Below are positions 1 through 6,059 of a stretch of 6,210 nucleotides of DNA, one piece after another. How positions within the stretch are numbered: position 1 is the stretch's first letter; every line of letters begins with the position of its first letter. A program made the translations under genes and the position numbers. Under the pieces are notes generated by a model. The model saw nothing but the letters and a program-made list of their open reading frames with translations. It was not told the origin of the DNA and searched no databases. Source of the DNA: Marinobacter sp. (GTDB lineage: Bacteria > Pseudomonadota > Gammaproteobacteria > Pseudomonadales > Oleiphilaceae); assembly GCA_017643965.1 (NCBI GenBank), contig JAEPMM010000208.1:1-6210 (forward strand). Reading direction: 5' to 3'.

Positions 1-721
1 CCCGCCCATTGCTGGTATCGGCTCTGAAAGCGAGGTGGAAGGGCTGCTGGCGGATACCCTGCAGCACCTTGACAGCGCCCATCCGGATGTCAACTTCAAG
101 GTCGTACACACGTCGCCCATGCGCCGCTATCTGGACTTCACAGCCGGCCTGTACGACGTCATCTTCTTCGAAAGCCCGGCCTGGGGCTGGCACGACTACC
201 CCCATGAAGCCACCATCCCGATCCTGACCGACGAAGAGCTGTATCTTGCATTGAACAAGCCGGGCCGGGACACCGGGTTCTTCGATAACCTCCAGCAGCG
301 CAGCATCGTGGCCATGTCGGGCTACCATTACGGCTTTGCGGATTTCGAGATCGACAGCGAAAAGCTGGAACAGCGCTTCGACATCGAGTTCTCCGACAGC
401 CACCGCCGCAACATCAACCTGATCAAAGCCGATCGCCCCTCCGTTGCCGAGGTGGCGATTGTCAGTCGCTCCTACCTCCAGCAACATCTGGCGCAGCACC
501 CCGAGGACCGGCAGCGATTGCTGATTTCCGAGCGACCGGATCAGGTATACCGTCTGGCCATTATTACCCGCGCCGGCGGCCCGGTGACTGCCGCCGACAT
601 GATCCGGCTACTTGAACCGCTGGTGCGCAGTGGCCGCTACCACATGCTGGTAGAGAAATGGGGCCTGCAACTGCCGCCGGGGTTCTTTGCGGGTTTCCCG
701 TTCCAGCAGAACCTGCCGTGA
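1..721 (+). CDS. Periplasmic solute-binding protein, family 3-like (5' end missing)
   Basis: The frame is open from base 2 to a TGA at 719-721, giving 239 residues with no start, so the gene begins before the window. The visible protein opens with a PP-x-x-G segment followed by an acidic/leucine helix, as at the start of the ligand-binding fold of SBP_bac_3 proteins just after the first strand. By comparison with the family, the missing part is about 30-40 residues and should include the signal peptide. Other family-like features are a 'G-x-x-D-V-I' strand near residue 50, a 'VAEVAIVSRSYL' segment near 155 and a C-terminal 'GRYHMLVEKWGL' helix, the usual last helix of these proteins. It presumably acts in the periplasm and binds a small, possibly amino-acid-like, solute; the ligand cannot be read from sequence. 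No permease or ATPase is visible here, so it may be an orphan binding protein. The alternative start GTG at 35 would delete part of the fold and is rejected. Confidence 0.75.
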   Translation, partial: PPIAGIGSESEVEGLLADTLQHLDSAHPDVNFKVVHTSPMRRYLDFTAGLYDVIFFESPAWGWHDYPHEATIPILTDEELYLALNKPGRDTGFFDNLQQRSIVAMSGYHYGFADFEIDSEKLEQRFDIEFSDSHRRNINLIKADRPSVAEVAIVSRSYLQQHLAQHPEDRQRLLISERPDQVYRLAIITRAGGPVTAADMIRLLEPLVRSGRYHMLVEKWGLQLPPGFFAGFPFQQNLP

Positions 722-725
722 GCGG

Positions 726-3533
726 CTAGCGGGCATCCAGCGCGAACTGCACCGCCACCAGGCCTTGCTCGTCTGCTCTGGCATCACGCTGCGGGTCCAG
801 CAAAAACAGCTGGTCCGCCGCCACATCGTAAGACTCAAGCATCTCTTTTTTCAGCCAGGCGCCTCGTTCAGAAGCCAGATTTCCGAGGGCTTCCGGCGGC
901 AGCGAGCGCTCGCCGGCAAGAAACGCCTCCCGCGCCTCAGCCCAGTCGGTTTCGGACAGGGTTCCGCCCTGCTGCCGGGTCAGCCGCTGGCGTAACAACG
1001 CCAGGCCATCGGCCTCCGGTGCCACACCGCCGCGAATATTGAGCAACAGTGCCGGTCGCTCGGTCAGAGCGTCCGCGAGGGCATCCAGTTTGACTCGCTC
1101 GCCCTCGGCCAGCTCGGCAGTGCCTGCCACAAACCGCACTTCGCTGAGCTGATCACCGGACAGTCCCGCCAGCTCGGCAACCGAGCCCAACACACTGAAC
1201 GGAGAGGCGGCAGCCTTGCTGAGAATGTTCACAAAAGCCCGCATAACCACGTTACCGACGCTGAAATCCGGGTCCTGAAGATCACCGCTGACGGGCAGAT
1301 CAATCTCAATCAGCCCCTTACGATCCCGCAATAATGCCAGGCCCAGTTTGACCGGCGCGCTGGTGGCCTGATCGCTGACCACCGGCTGGCCCAGCTCCAG
1401 CCGGTCCATGATGATCAGGTTACTGGCCTGAATTCGGCTGCCGGCAATCTCGTAGTTTACATCGAGATCCAGCTTGCCACTGTCGACCCCATAGCCAAGG
1501 TAACGCCCGAAATACGGCGACAAGTTCGGCAGCGAGGCGCCTTTCATCCCCACGGTCAGTGTGCTGACGTCGTCCGTGCCCAGAGTGCCGAGGGAGCCGT
1601 CAAAGGTAAGCTCAGAGCTGCCGTTCACCAATCCGCGCACGGAAATGTCACCTTGCTGGGGAGACACGTTGGCGATACCGCTGACGCTGCCATTGAGCGC
1701 CTGCAACGTGGTGGTGAAGGCCGGCTCGAGGGACCGGTCGGTGTAGGAAACCTCGCCACGCTCCAGCAGGAACTGCTCGATGCGGAAGATGAAGTCCGGT
1801 TCGCCGCTGGCGTCGTCGCCGGACGCCTCGCTGTCGTCGTTATCCGATGCCCGGATGATGCGCTCGAGATTGTGCAGACCGTCGCTTTCCCGCACCACAT
1901 TGACCGAGGGCTCGGTGAGGGTAACGGTGCCGATTTCCAGGCGCGCGGGGTAGACGTTGTACTCAATGGGTGCCAGTCGCAGGCTCTGCCAGGACACCAG
2001 TTCATCGGACGCCTCCGGCAGCCGCATGTTGAGCCCGGTCACCTCACCGGTGCCGCTGAACGTGCCGGTGAGGGGATCTTTCTGACCGTCGAGATCCAGA
2101 TTACCGTCCAGGCCCAGCAGGCCGCTGGCAATCTCGATGTTCGCGGCTTGCGCAACATAGGGCTGGAAGGCAGCCAGCGCCACGTCAGTGCCTGAGATCG
2201 CCGCCTCAAGGGTGAAGGGCGACGGGGTGACCTGCCCCGCCAGCGACAACCGCCCGCCACTGGCCAGGGAGCCCTGCATCCGGTAACTCACCGGTTCCTC
2301 CAGCTCATGGCTGAGAGTGCCAGTGGACAACGACAGCTGCTCAAGGGCGATCTCGGCGGCGGATTCCGGCTGCCGGTCCTGCCACAGCACGCGGCTGCCG
2401 GTCAGCGAGATACCGGCCAGGGACCAGCGAAACGGAGCTTCGGATCCGGCCGCCGCCTCACCATCGCCAGTGTCTCTGTCACCGTCGGCGGGTGCCAGCG
2501 GGGCAAGCCAGTCGATCTGACCGTTCTCATCCCGCGCCAGCGCCAGGTCGAGATTTTCCAGGGACACCTGACCCACGCCGATTTCCCGCCCCGTGAGGTC
2601 AAAGCGGATGGCATCCACCGCCAGCTTGCCGTTAGTCAGGCGCGTTTGCTCACTGCCCTCGTCCAGAGCGATGGCCAGATCCTCGAGGGAGAGCTCGCCG
2701 TTGGTGGTTTCCAGATAAAAGGCGTCTCCGGCCTGGACCACGTAGTCAGAGCTCAGGGTGACACTGCCGCCGCGCAGGTCATAGGGCAGGTACGGGGCCA
2801 GGAAATGGGACAGCGTTTCGTAGCCTACCGACGACACTGTCAGGGATCCCCGGGAATAGAAGGGCGCCACACTGAGATCACCCTCCCACTCAATGGTCTG
2901 GCTACCCAACGCCGCCATCAGGGAATAGTCGCTGCCCTGGTCCTCACGGGGCCAGGTGGCAAAATCGTTGAGTGTCAGGTCCAGGGGTTCAATGCGGAAC
3001 TCCGCCATTTCCTGCTGGCTGAAATCGCGGAACAGCAGCTCACCACCGTTGACCAGGATCTGGCCGAAATACAGCGGGGGCGGGTCGCTGGCGTCCTCAT
3101 TCTCGACGGGTGGCTCGGTTCCGTCGCCGGGATTGGCGTTCTGCCAGTCTCGGGCAAAGTTGATGCCATAGTCCTGCAGCAGGTCAACCCGGATGAACGG
3201 CTCGTCCAGCTGAATCTCCTCGAACCCGACAATGCCGCGCACCAGCTGGAAAAAATTCAGGTTCAGCCGCAGCCGTTCGAACGCCACCACCGGTTCTCCG
3301 TCGCTATCTACCGCTTCCAGTTCCATGGCTTCGACACTCAACGCAAACGGGTTGGCACGTATGTCGGTCACCGCCGCCTGCCACCCCATGCGCTGATCCA
3401 GCTGCTGCGGCAGCGACTTTTCCAGCCACCAGGGCAGCAGCAGAAAGCCTGCCAGGGTGTACAGCACAAAAAGAACCAGGACCCCGATCAACAGATTTCT
3501 GGGGGTGCGACTGCGTTGACGGCTCTGAGCCAC
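726..3533 (-). CDS. DUF748 (AsmA-like) inner-membrane-anchored envelope protein
   Basis: This is a 935-residue protein of unknown exact function. Residues 1-13 are basic and cytoplasmic, and residues 14-33 form one transmembrane anchor followed by P-W-W. The rest is a long, strand-rich periplasmic part, as in AsmA-clan proteins. A segment 'NPFALSV' soon after the anchor is typical of the clan. The strongest family match is residues about 674-782: 'YFGRYLGYGVDSGKLDLD', then 'LGLALLRDRKGLIEIDLPVSG', then 'SPFSVLGSV', the DUF748 signature. After it, residues about 797-870 ('VRFVAGTAEL', then helices) resemble the OmpA-like tail often seen in DUF748 proteins. Acidic, low-complexity linkers lie near residues 131-146, 345-366 and 563-578. 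The start is the GTG at 3533, because AAGGAG lies 6 nt upstream and the basic/hydrophobic anchor follows at once; the frame is open back to 3791 but that extension reads as non-coding. Related AsmA-clan proteins are linked to phospholipid movement to the outer membrane; for this protein that is inference. Confidence 0.9.
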   Translation of the reverse strand: MAQSRQRSRTPRNLLIGVLVLFVLYTLAGFLLLPWWLEKSLPQQLDQRMGWQAAVTDIRANPFALSVEAMELEAVDSDGEPVVAFERLRLNLNFFQLVRGIVGFEEIQLDEPFIRVDLLQDYGINFARDWQNANPGDGTEPPVENEDASDPPPLYFGQILVNGGELLFRDFSQQEMAEFRIEPLDLTLNDFATWPREDQGSDYSLMAALGSQTIEWEGDLSVAPFYSRGSLTVSSVGYETLSHFLAPYLPYDLRGGSVTLSSDYVVQAGDAFYLETTNGELSLEDLAIALDEGSEQTRLTNGKLAVDAIRFDLTGREIGVGQVSLENLDLALARDENGQIDWLAPLAPADGDRDTGDGEAAAGSEAPFRWSLAGISLTGSRVLWQDRQPESAAEIALEQLSLSTGTLSHELEEPVSYRMQGSLASGGRLSLAGQVTPSPFTLEAAISGTDVALAAFQPYVAQAANIEIASGLLGLDGNLDLDGQKDPLTGTFSGTGEVTGLNMRLPEASDELVSWQSLRLAPIEYNVYPARLEIGTVTLTEPSVNVVRESDGLHNLERIIRASDNDDSEASGDDASGEPDFIFRIEQFLLERGEVSYTDRSLEPAFTTTLQALNGSVSGIANVSPQQGDISVRGLVNGSSELTFDGSLGTLGTDDVSTLTVGMKGASLPNLSPYFGRYLGYGVDSGKLDLDVNYEIAGSRIQASNLIIMDRLELGQPVVSDQATSAPVKLGLALLRDRKGLIEIDLPVSGDLQDPDFSVGNVVMRAFVNILSKAAASPFSVLGSVAELAGLSGDQLSEVRFVAGTAELAEGERVKLDALADALTERPALLLNIRGGVAPEADGLALLRQRLTRQQGGTLSETDWAEAREAFLAGERSLPPEALGNLASERGAWLKKEMLESYDVAADQLFLLDPQRDARADEQGLVAVQFALDAR

Positions 3534-3539
3534 GGACCT

Positions 3540-3545
3540 CTCCTT
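3540..3545 (-). promoter_or_regulatory. Ribosome binding site of the DUF748 gene
   Basis: On the minus strand the sequence reads AAGGAG followed by 6 nt and then GTG (3533-3531). This near-perfect Shine-Dalgarno site decides the start in favour of GTG 3533 over the more upstream codon at 3791. Confidence 0.8.
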
Positions 3546-3592
3546 ATGGACAGCGGAATTCCCGGGCAATCTTACCCGTGTGCCTGTTCCCA

Positions 3593-3622
3593 AGGATAGT
3601 CGGCCCGGCACCCGTTTGTCAG
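3593..3622 (-). promoter_or_regulatory. Candidate sigma70 promoter for the DUF748 gene
   Basis: Read on the minus strand, CTGACA (3622-3617; 5 of 6 match to the -35 consensus) is followed after 18 nt by TATCCT (3598-3593; 4 of 6 match to the -10 consensus). Transcription would start near 3586 and leave a 5' leader of about 50 nt before the GTG at 3533. The spacing is acceptable but the -10 box is weak, so this is a candidate only. Confidence 0.35.
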
Positions 3623-3711
3623 CAGCGCCGGTCCGTTGACCATGATCGCGACAGCCGACGCTGAACCCGATATCCTCATGATTCGTATTTCTGGTGCTAC
3701 CAACACGCGAC

Positions 3712-3718
3712 AGAGGAA
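3712..3718 (+). promoter_or_regulatory. Ribosome binding site of pdxH
   Basis: AGAGGAA lies 5 nt before ATG 3724. This supports that ATG over the in-frame GTG at 3694, which would add ten residues that do not look like PdxH. Confidence 0.7.
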
Positions 3719-3723
3719 CCCCT

Positions 3724-4359
3724 ATGGACATCGGCGATATGCGTCGTGATTTCGAGAGCGAAGGCCTGGATCGCGATGCCCTGGATGACAACCCGATCCG
3801 GCAGTTTCAGCGCTGGTTCGAGCATGCTCGCGAGGCCGGTATTCTGGAACCTAATGCCATGTCGCTGGCGACCGCCGGTCACGATGCCATGCCGGACCTG
3901 CGAACGGTGCTGCTGAAGTACTTCGACGAGCAGGGCTTCGTGTTTTACACCAATTATGGCAGCCGCAAGGCCGGGGAACTGGCACAGAATCCGCAGGCGG
4001 CGCTGCTGTTTCCCTGGATTGCCCTAAACCGGCAGGTACGGATTCAGGGTGCCGTGGAACGGGTCAGCAAAGCCGAGTCCCTGCGTTATTTCGCGTCACG
4101 GCCCCGGGGCAGTCAGATTGGTGCCTGGGTCTCGGAGCAGAGCAAGGTGATCACCTCCCGCGGCTTACTCGAGCAAAAAGTGGCGGAAATCAAAGAGAAA
4201 TTCGGCAATGGCGACGTACCTCTGCCAAGTTTCTGGGGCGGCTACCGGGTGGTGCCCCAGCGCATTGAATTCTGGCAGGGCCGTCCCAGCCGTCTCCACG
4301 ACCGCTTTGAATACGTAAGGGAAGGCGATGGCTGGCACATCCAGCGACTGCAGCCCTGA
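3724..4359 (+). CDS. pdxH: Pyridoxine/pyridoxamine 5'-phosphate oxidase
   Basis: This FMN-dependent cytoplasmic oxidase makes pyridoxal 5'-phosphate from pyridoxine or pyridoxamine 5'-phosphate, the last step of de novo synthesis and part of salvage. The protein has 211 residues against 218 in E. coli and aligns with a constant offset of 7. The E. coli cofactor and substrate residues are all present: R60 and K65 (E. coli R67, K72) in 'RTVLLKYFDEQGFVFYTNY', Y122, R126 and S130 (Y129, R133, S137) in 'RYFASRPRGSQIGAWVSEQS', and W184, R190, H192 and R194 (W191, R197, H199, R201) in the C-terminal family signature 'FWQGRPSRLHDR'. The enzyme should therefore be active, as a homodimer. The start is ATG 3724, with a good ribosome binding site. 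It heads a tight plus-strand cluster; its 3' end overlaps the phosphopantetheinyl transferase start by 32 nt, which suggests translational coupling. Confidence 0.97.
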   Translation: MDIGDMRRDFESEGLDRDALDDNPIRQFQRWFEHAREAGILEPNAMSLATAGHDAMPDLRTVLLKYFDEQGFVFYTNYGSRKAGELAQNPQAALLFPWIALNRQVRIQGAVERVSKAESLRYFASRPRGSQIGAWVSEQSKVITSRGLLEQKVAEIKEKFGNGDVPLPSFWGGYRVVPQRIEFWQGRPSRLHDRFEYVREGDGWHIQRLQP

Positions 4360-4507
4360 CAACGGCCCAGGCGGCGCGCCCTCGATCTGGCTGTGCCGCG
4401 AACCGGAGGCAGCAGACCTGCCCAGCCCGGCCTGGCTGACCGACTACGAGCGGGCAACGGTGGCAAAGTTCTCCGGCCCGAGGCGGAGGGAGTACCTGAG
4501 CAGCCGC

Positions 4508-4510
4508 TGA
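4508..4510 (+). other. In-frame TGA disrupting the phosphopantetheinyl transferase
   Basis: The TGA falls between 'YLSSR' and 'LLRQ', in the family segment that usually reads 'SR-x-LLR', where the middle residue is often W or a small residue. The frame does not change across it, which fits a point substitution rather than an indel. The next base is C, a context that can be somewhat leaky for UGA, so low-level readthrough is conceivable. Confidence 0.85.
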
Positions 4511-5101
4511 CTGCTGCGCCAGGCCATCGCCAGCAGCGCCCAATGCCCGCCCGCGGGCTGTGCGCCGGTGGCCGGCCGGCCGACAGCGTCGGCATCCCCC
4601 GCCGGCTGGCATCTGTCTTTGAGCCACAGCCAGCGGCTGTCCGCCTGCGCGGTGAGTGCCCGCGCCGGTATCGGACTGGATATCGAACCCCTCAATCGTC
4701 ATCCCCAATGGCAGAAAGTGGTGCGACGCTGGTTTACCCCATCAGAACAACGCTGGCTGCTGGCCAACAACAGCCATGAGGATTTCCTGCGGGTCTGGAC
4801 CCTGAAAGAGGCGTGGCTGAAAGCCACCGGCCGGGGCATTGCCGGCAATCTGCAGACCCTGGAGGTGAGCGCAGATTTTCACTTGTCCGGGGATCGCGAA
4901 GAGCCCGGCTGGCAGGCGGCCAGTGGCACGGTGGCGGGTTTCCTGGTCACTCTGGTCTACTGCGATGAGCGATTTGTCCGGCCGGGCGGGCGGTTGCTGG
5001 CAGAGGTGCCGACAAACCTTGACCTGACTGCCCTGTGGCCACAGGCTGAGCCCCTGACCATGAGTTGGCACCAGCCGGTGACGCCACGCATCCGCCCTTG
5101 C

Positions 5102-5107
5102 GAGGAA
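5102..5107 (+). promoter_or_regulatory. Ribosome binding site of tag
   Basis: GAGGAA lies 5 nt before ATG 5113, inside the last codons of the phosphopantetheinyl transferase frame. It fixes the tag start at 5113 rather than the in-frame upstream ATG-like codon at 5065, which has no such site and would add unrelated residues. Confidence 0.75.
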
Positions 5108-5112
5108 TCCTG

Positions 5113-5694
5113 ATGGACGACAACAGACGCTGCCCCTGGTGCGGCACGGATCCCCTCTACGTTCACTACCACGATACCGTGTGGGGGCGACCGGAGTATG
5201 ACGAACTCGCGCTGTTTGAGAAGCTCTGCCTGGATGGTCAACAGGCCGGGCTGAGCTGGATCACCATCCTGCGCAAACAGCACAGCTACCGGCAGGCCTA
5301 CGACGATTTCGATCCACAGCGTATCGCCCGCTACGACGACCAGAAGATCGAGGAATTGCTGGCCAACCCCGGCATCATCCGCAATCGTCTCAAGGTGCAC
5401 TCGATCATTCGCAACGCCCGCAGTTTCCTCCAGCTGAAGGAGCAGGGCACGGATTTCAGCGAATTCCTCTGGTCCTTCGTGGGTGGTAAACCGCTGCAGA
5501 ACCGCTGGCAGAGCTTTTCCGACGTTCCGGTGACCACCACCGAGGCTGAGGCCATGTCACGGGCGCTCAAGAAGGCCGGCTTCAATTTTGTCGGCCCCAC
5601 CATTGTGTACGCCTTCATGCAGGCCACCGGCATGGTGAACGATCACCTGGTGGACTGCCCCCAACATGAGGCCTGCCGGGAACTGGGTAATTGA
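5113..5694 (+). CDS. tag: DNA-3-methyladenine glycosylase I
   Basis: This base-excision repair enzyme removes 3-methyladenine from alkylated DNA and leaves an abasic site. The protein has 193 residues against 187 in E. coli Tag, with a constant offset of 3 at both ends. The zinc-binding residues of Tag are all present: C7 and H20 near the N-terminus and H178 and C182 near the C-terminus (E. coli C4, H17, H175, C179). The 3-methyladenine pocket residues Y16, Y19 and W49 (Y13, Y16, W46) are also kept. The position of E. coli E38 is D41 here, in 'CLDGQQAGLSW', a conservative change in a base-contacting residue. Other family blocks are 'DPLY', 'HDTVWG', 'GIIRNRLK', 'FLWSFV' and 'ALKKAGFNFVGPTI'. 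Its ATG overlaps the TGA of the preceding frame by one base (TGATG), so its translation may depend partly on ribosomes finishing the upstream gene, which now stops early; its own ribosome binding site should still work. Confidence 0.96.
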   Translation: MDDNRRCPWCGTDPLYVHYHDTVWGRPEYDELALFEKLCLDGQQAGLSWITILRKQHSYRQAYDDFDPQRIARYDDQKIEELLANPGIIRNRLKVHSIIRNARSFLQLKEQGTDFSEFLWSFVGGKPLQNRWQSFSDVPVTTTEAEAMSRALKKAGFNFVGPTIVYAFMQATGMVNDHLVDCPQHEACRELGN

Positions 5695-5721
5695 TCCTAT
5701 TGCCACGGGCGCTCGTAAATC

Positions 5722-5744
5722 CCCGGGTACTACTTCACCCCGGG
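5722..5744 (+). promoter_or_regulatory. Possible hairpin covering the ribosome binding site of the DUF6482-like gene
   Basis: CCCGGG at 5722-5727 can pair with CCCGGG at 5739-5744 across an 11-nt loop. The second arm includes the GGG of the Shine-Dalgarno site GGGAG (5742-5746). The stem is only 6 bp but all G-C. There is no T-run after it, so it is not an intrinsic terminator. Each arm is also a self-palindrome, and such GC-rich matches arise easily here. Confidence 0.3.
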
Positions 5745-5746
5745 AG
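5742..5746 (+). promoter_or_regulatory. Ribosome binding site deciding the DUF6482-like start
   Basis: GGGAG lies 7 nt before GTG 5754. It favours that start over the TTG at 5691, which overlaps the tag stop and would add 21 residues with no family resemblance. Confidence 0.55.
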
Positions 5747-5753
5747 CACCACG

Positions 5754-6059
5754 GTGAGAATAACCTTCGATCAACTCAATAACAGCGGTCATCACACCAT
5801 TGATCTGCTGGAGATTATTTCTATTGAGGGCCAACAATACATGGCCCGCCTCAGGATCGGGGACCAATTGCTTATCCTCTCTGACAAGAACGGCAAAACG
5901 CGGCTGTTTCGCAGCAGCTGGCAGATTCAGGACGCCCTGGGTGCCTTCAGTATTGCGAGAACCGATGTGGTTCACCCTTCGGCATACCATGAAATGGTGG
6001 GTATGGAGCCCGCTGACATCGAGCCCATGAGAGTCCGGGTGCAGGGGCGGGGATCGTGA
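5754..6059 (+). CDS. Small DUF6482-like protein of unknown function
   Basis: The protein has 101 residues from GTG 5754, with no signal peptide, membrane segment or cysteine, so it is probably cytoplasmic. Features that recall DUF6482 are 'LEIISIEGQQYMARL' (residues 19-33), a 'D-x-x-G-K-T' turn near 44-49, 'SWQIQDAL' (55-62) and the C-terminal 'HPSAYHEMVGM' (74-84), the most family-like block. This small family is known mainly from gammaproteobacteria such as Pseudomonas, Marinobacter and Halomonas and has no assigned role; the strand-rich first half followed by a helix is my reading only. It follows tag after 59 nt and its stop overlaps the next gene's start by 4 nt (GTGA), so the two are likely translated together. 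The family call rests on memory of conserved motifs, not on an alignment. Confidence 0.7.
   Translation: MRITFDQLNNSGHHTIDLLEIISIEGQQYMARLRIGDQLLILSDKNGKTRLFRSSWQIQDALGAFSIARTDVVHPSAYHEMVGMEPADIEPMRVRVQGRGS

Larger units (their letters stand above)
3534..3723. other. Divergent intergenic region (DUF748 gene / pdxH)
   Basis: This 190-bp region separates two divergently transcribed genes and must hold promoters for both. The DUF748-side candidate is listed separately. On the pdxH side only weak matches are visible: TATCCT at 3671-3676 with GCGACA at 3648-3653 (17-nt spacer, 4 of 6 at each box), and an isolated TTGACC at 3636-3641 with no good -10 box at normal distance. I see no riboswitch, no clear operator palindrome and no small ORF with a ribosome binding site. 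Confidence 0.6.
4328..5113 (+). pseudogene. Sfp-type 4'-phosphopantetheinyl transferase, interrupted by an in-frame TGA
   Basis: The intact gene would encode about 261 residues and transfer 4'-phosphopantetheine from CoA to a serine of carrier proteins (peptide synthetases, polyketide or polyunsaturated fatty acid synthases). The reading frame from ATG 4328, with an AAGG-type ribosome binding site just upstream, runs to a TGA at 4508-4510 (codon 61) and continues in the same frame without another stop to 5113. Family features lie on both sides: 'REYLSSR' before the stop and 'LLRQAIA' directly after it; then 'GRP', 'WHLSLSHS', 'GIGLDIE' with the metal-binding D118 and E120, 'RRWFTPSEQ', and 'VWTLKEAWLKATGRG' with K160, E161 and K165 (numbers count the stop as one codon). 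A restart at GTG 4568 would give 181 residues, but it lacks a clear ribosome binding site and would lose most of the first half of the two-lobed fold, including the CoA-contacting arginine region. One base change (TGG, CGA or similar to TGA) explains the break; a sequencing error remains possible. Confidence 0.85.

Noticed and set aside
1653..2195. A 180-codon plus-strand open frame inside the DUF748 gene
   Set aside because: It is another antisense shadow with biased composition, no ribosome binding site worth noting and no recognisable domain.
2307..3599. A 430-codon open frame on the plus strand opposite the DUF748 gene
   Set aside because: Its codons lie exactly opposite those of the DUF748 gene, so its stops would require TTA, CTA or TCA in the sense gene, codons rare in GC-rich genomes. 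Its protein has no family resemblance, while the minus-strand frame shows clear DUF748 motifs.
3641..3682. Two CATGAT copies (3641-3646 and 3677-3682) in the divergent region as a possible operator
   Set aside because: The match is only six bases with a 36-bp period and no further symmetry; chance explains it.
3534..3791. N-terminal extension of the DUF748 protein back to 3791
   Set aside because: The extra 86 residues would overlap pdxH, look random and arginine/serine-rich, and put the membrane anchor about 100 residues in. GTG 3533 has a strong ribosome binding site.
4508..4536. TGA as a selenocysteine codon with the CTGCTG/CAGCAG pairing as its insertion element
   Set aside because: Phosphopantetheinyl transferases are not known selenoproteins, the position is not catalytic, and the 6-bp stem with a 14-nt loop lacks the bacterial insertion-element features.
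4190..4708. A 172-codon minus-strand open frame across the pdxH and phosphopantetheinyl transferase junction
   Set aside because: Both plus-strand frames have clear family motifs throughout, and the minus-strand product is low-complexity Ala/Gly/Arg-rich.
5691..5753. TTG 5691 as the start of the DUF6482-like protein
   Set aside because: It lacks a ribosome binding site in good position and adds 21 residues unlike the family; GTG 5754 has GGGAG 7 nt upstream.
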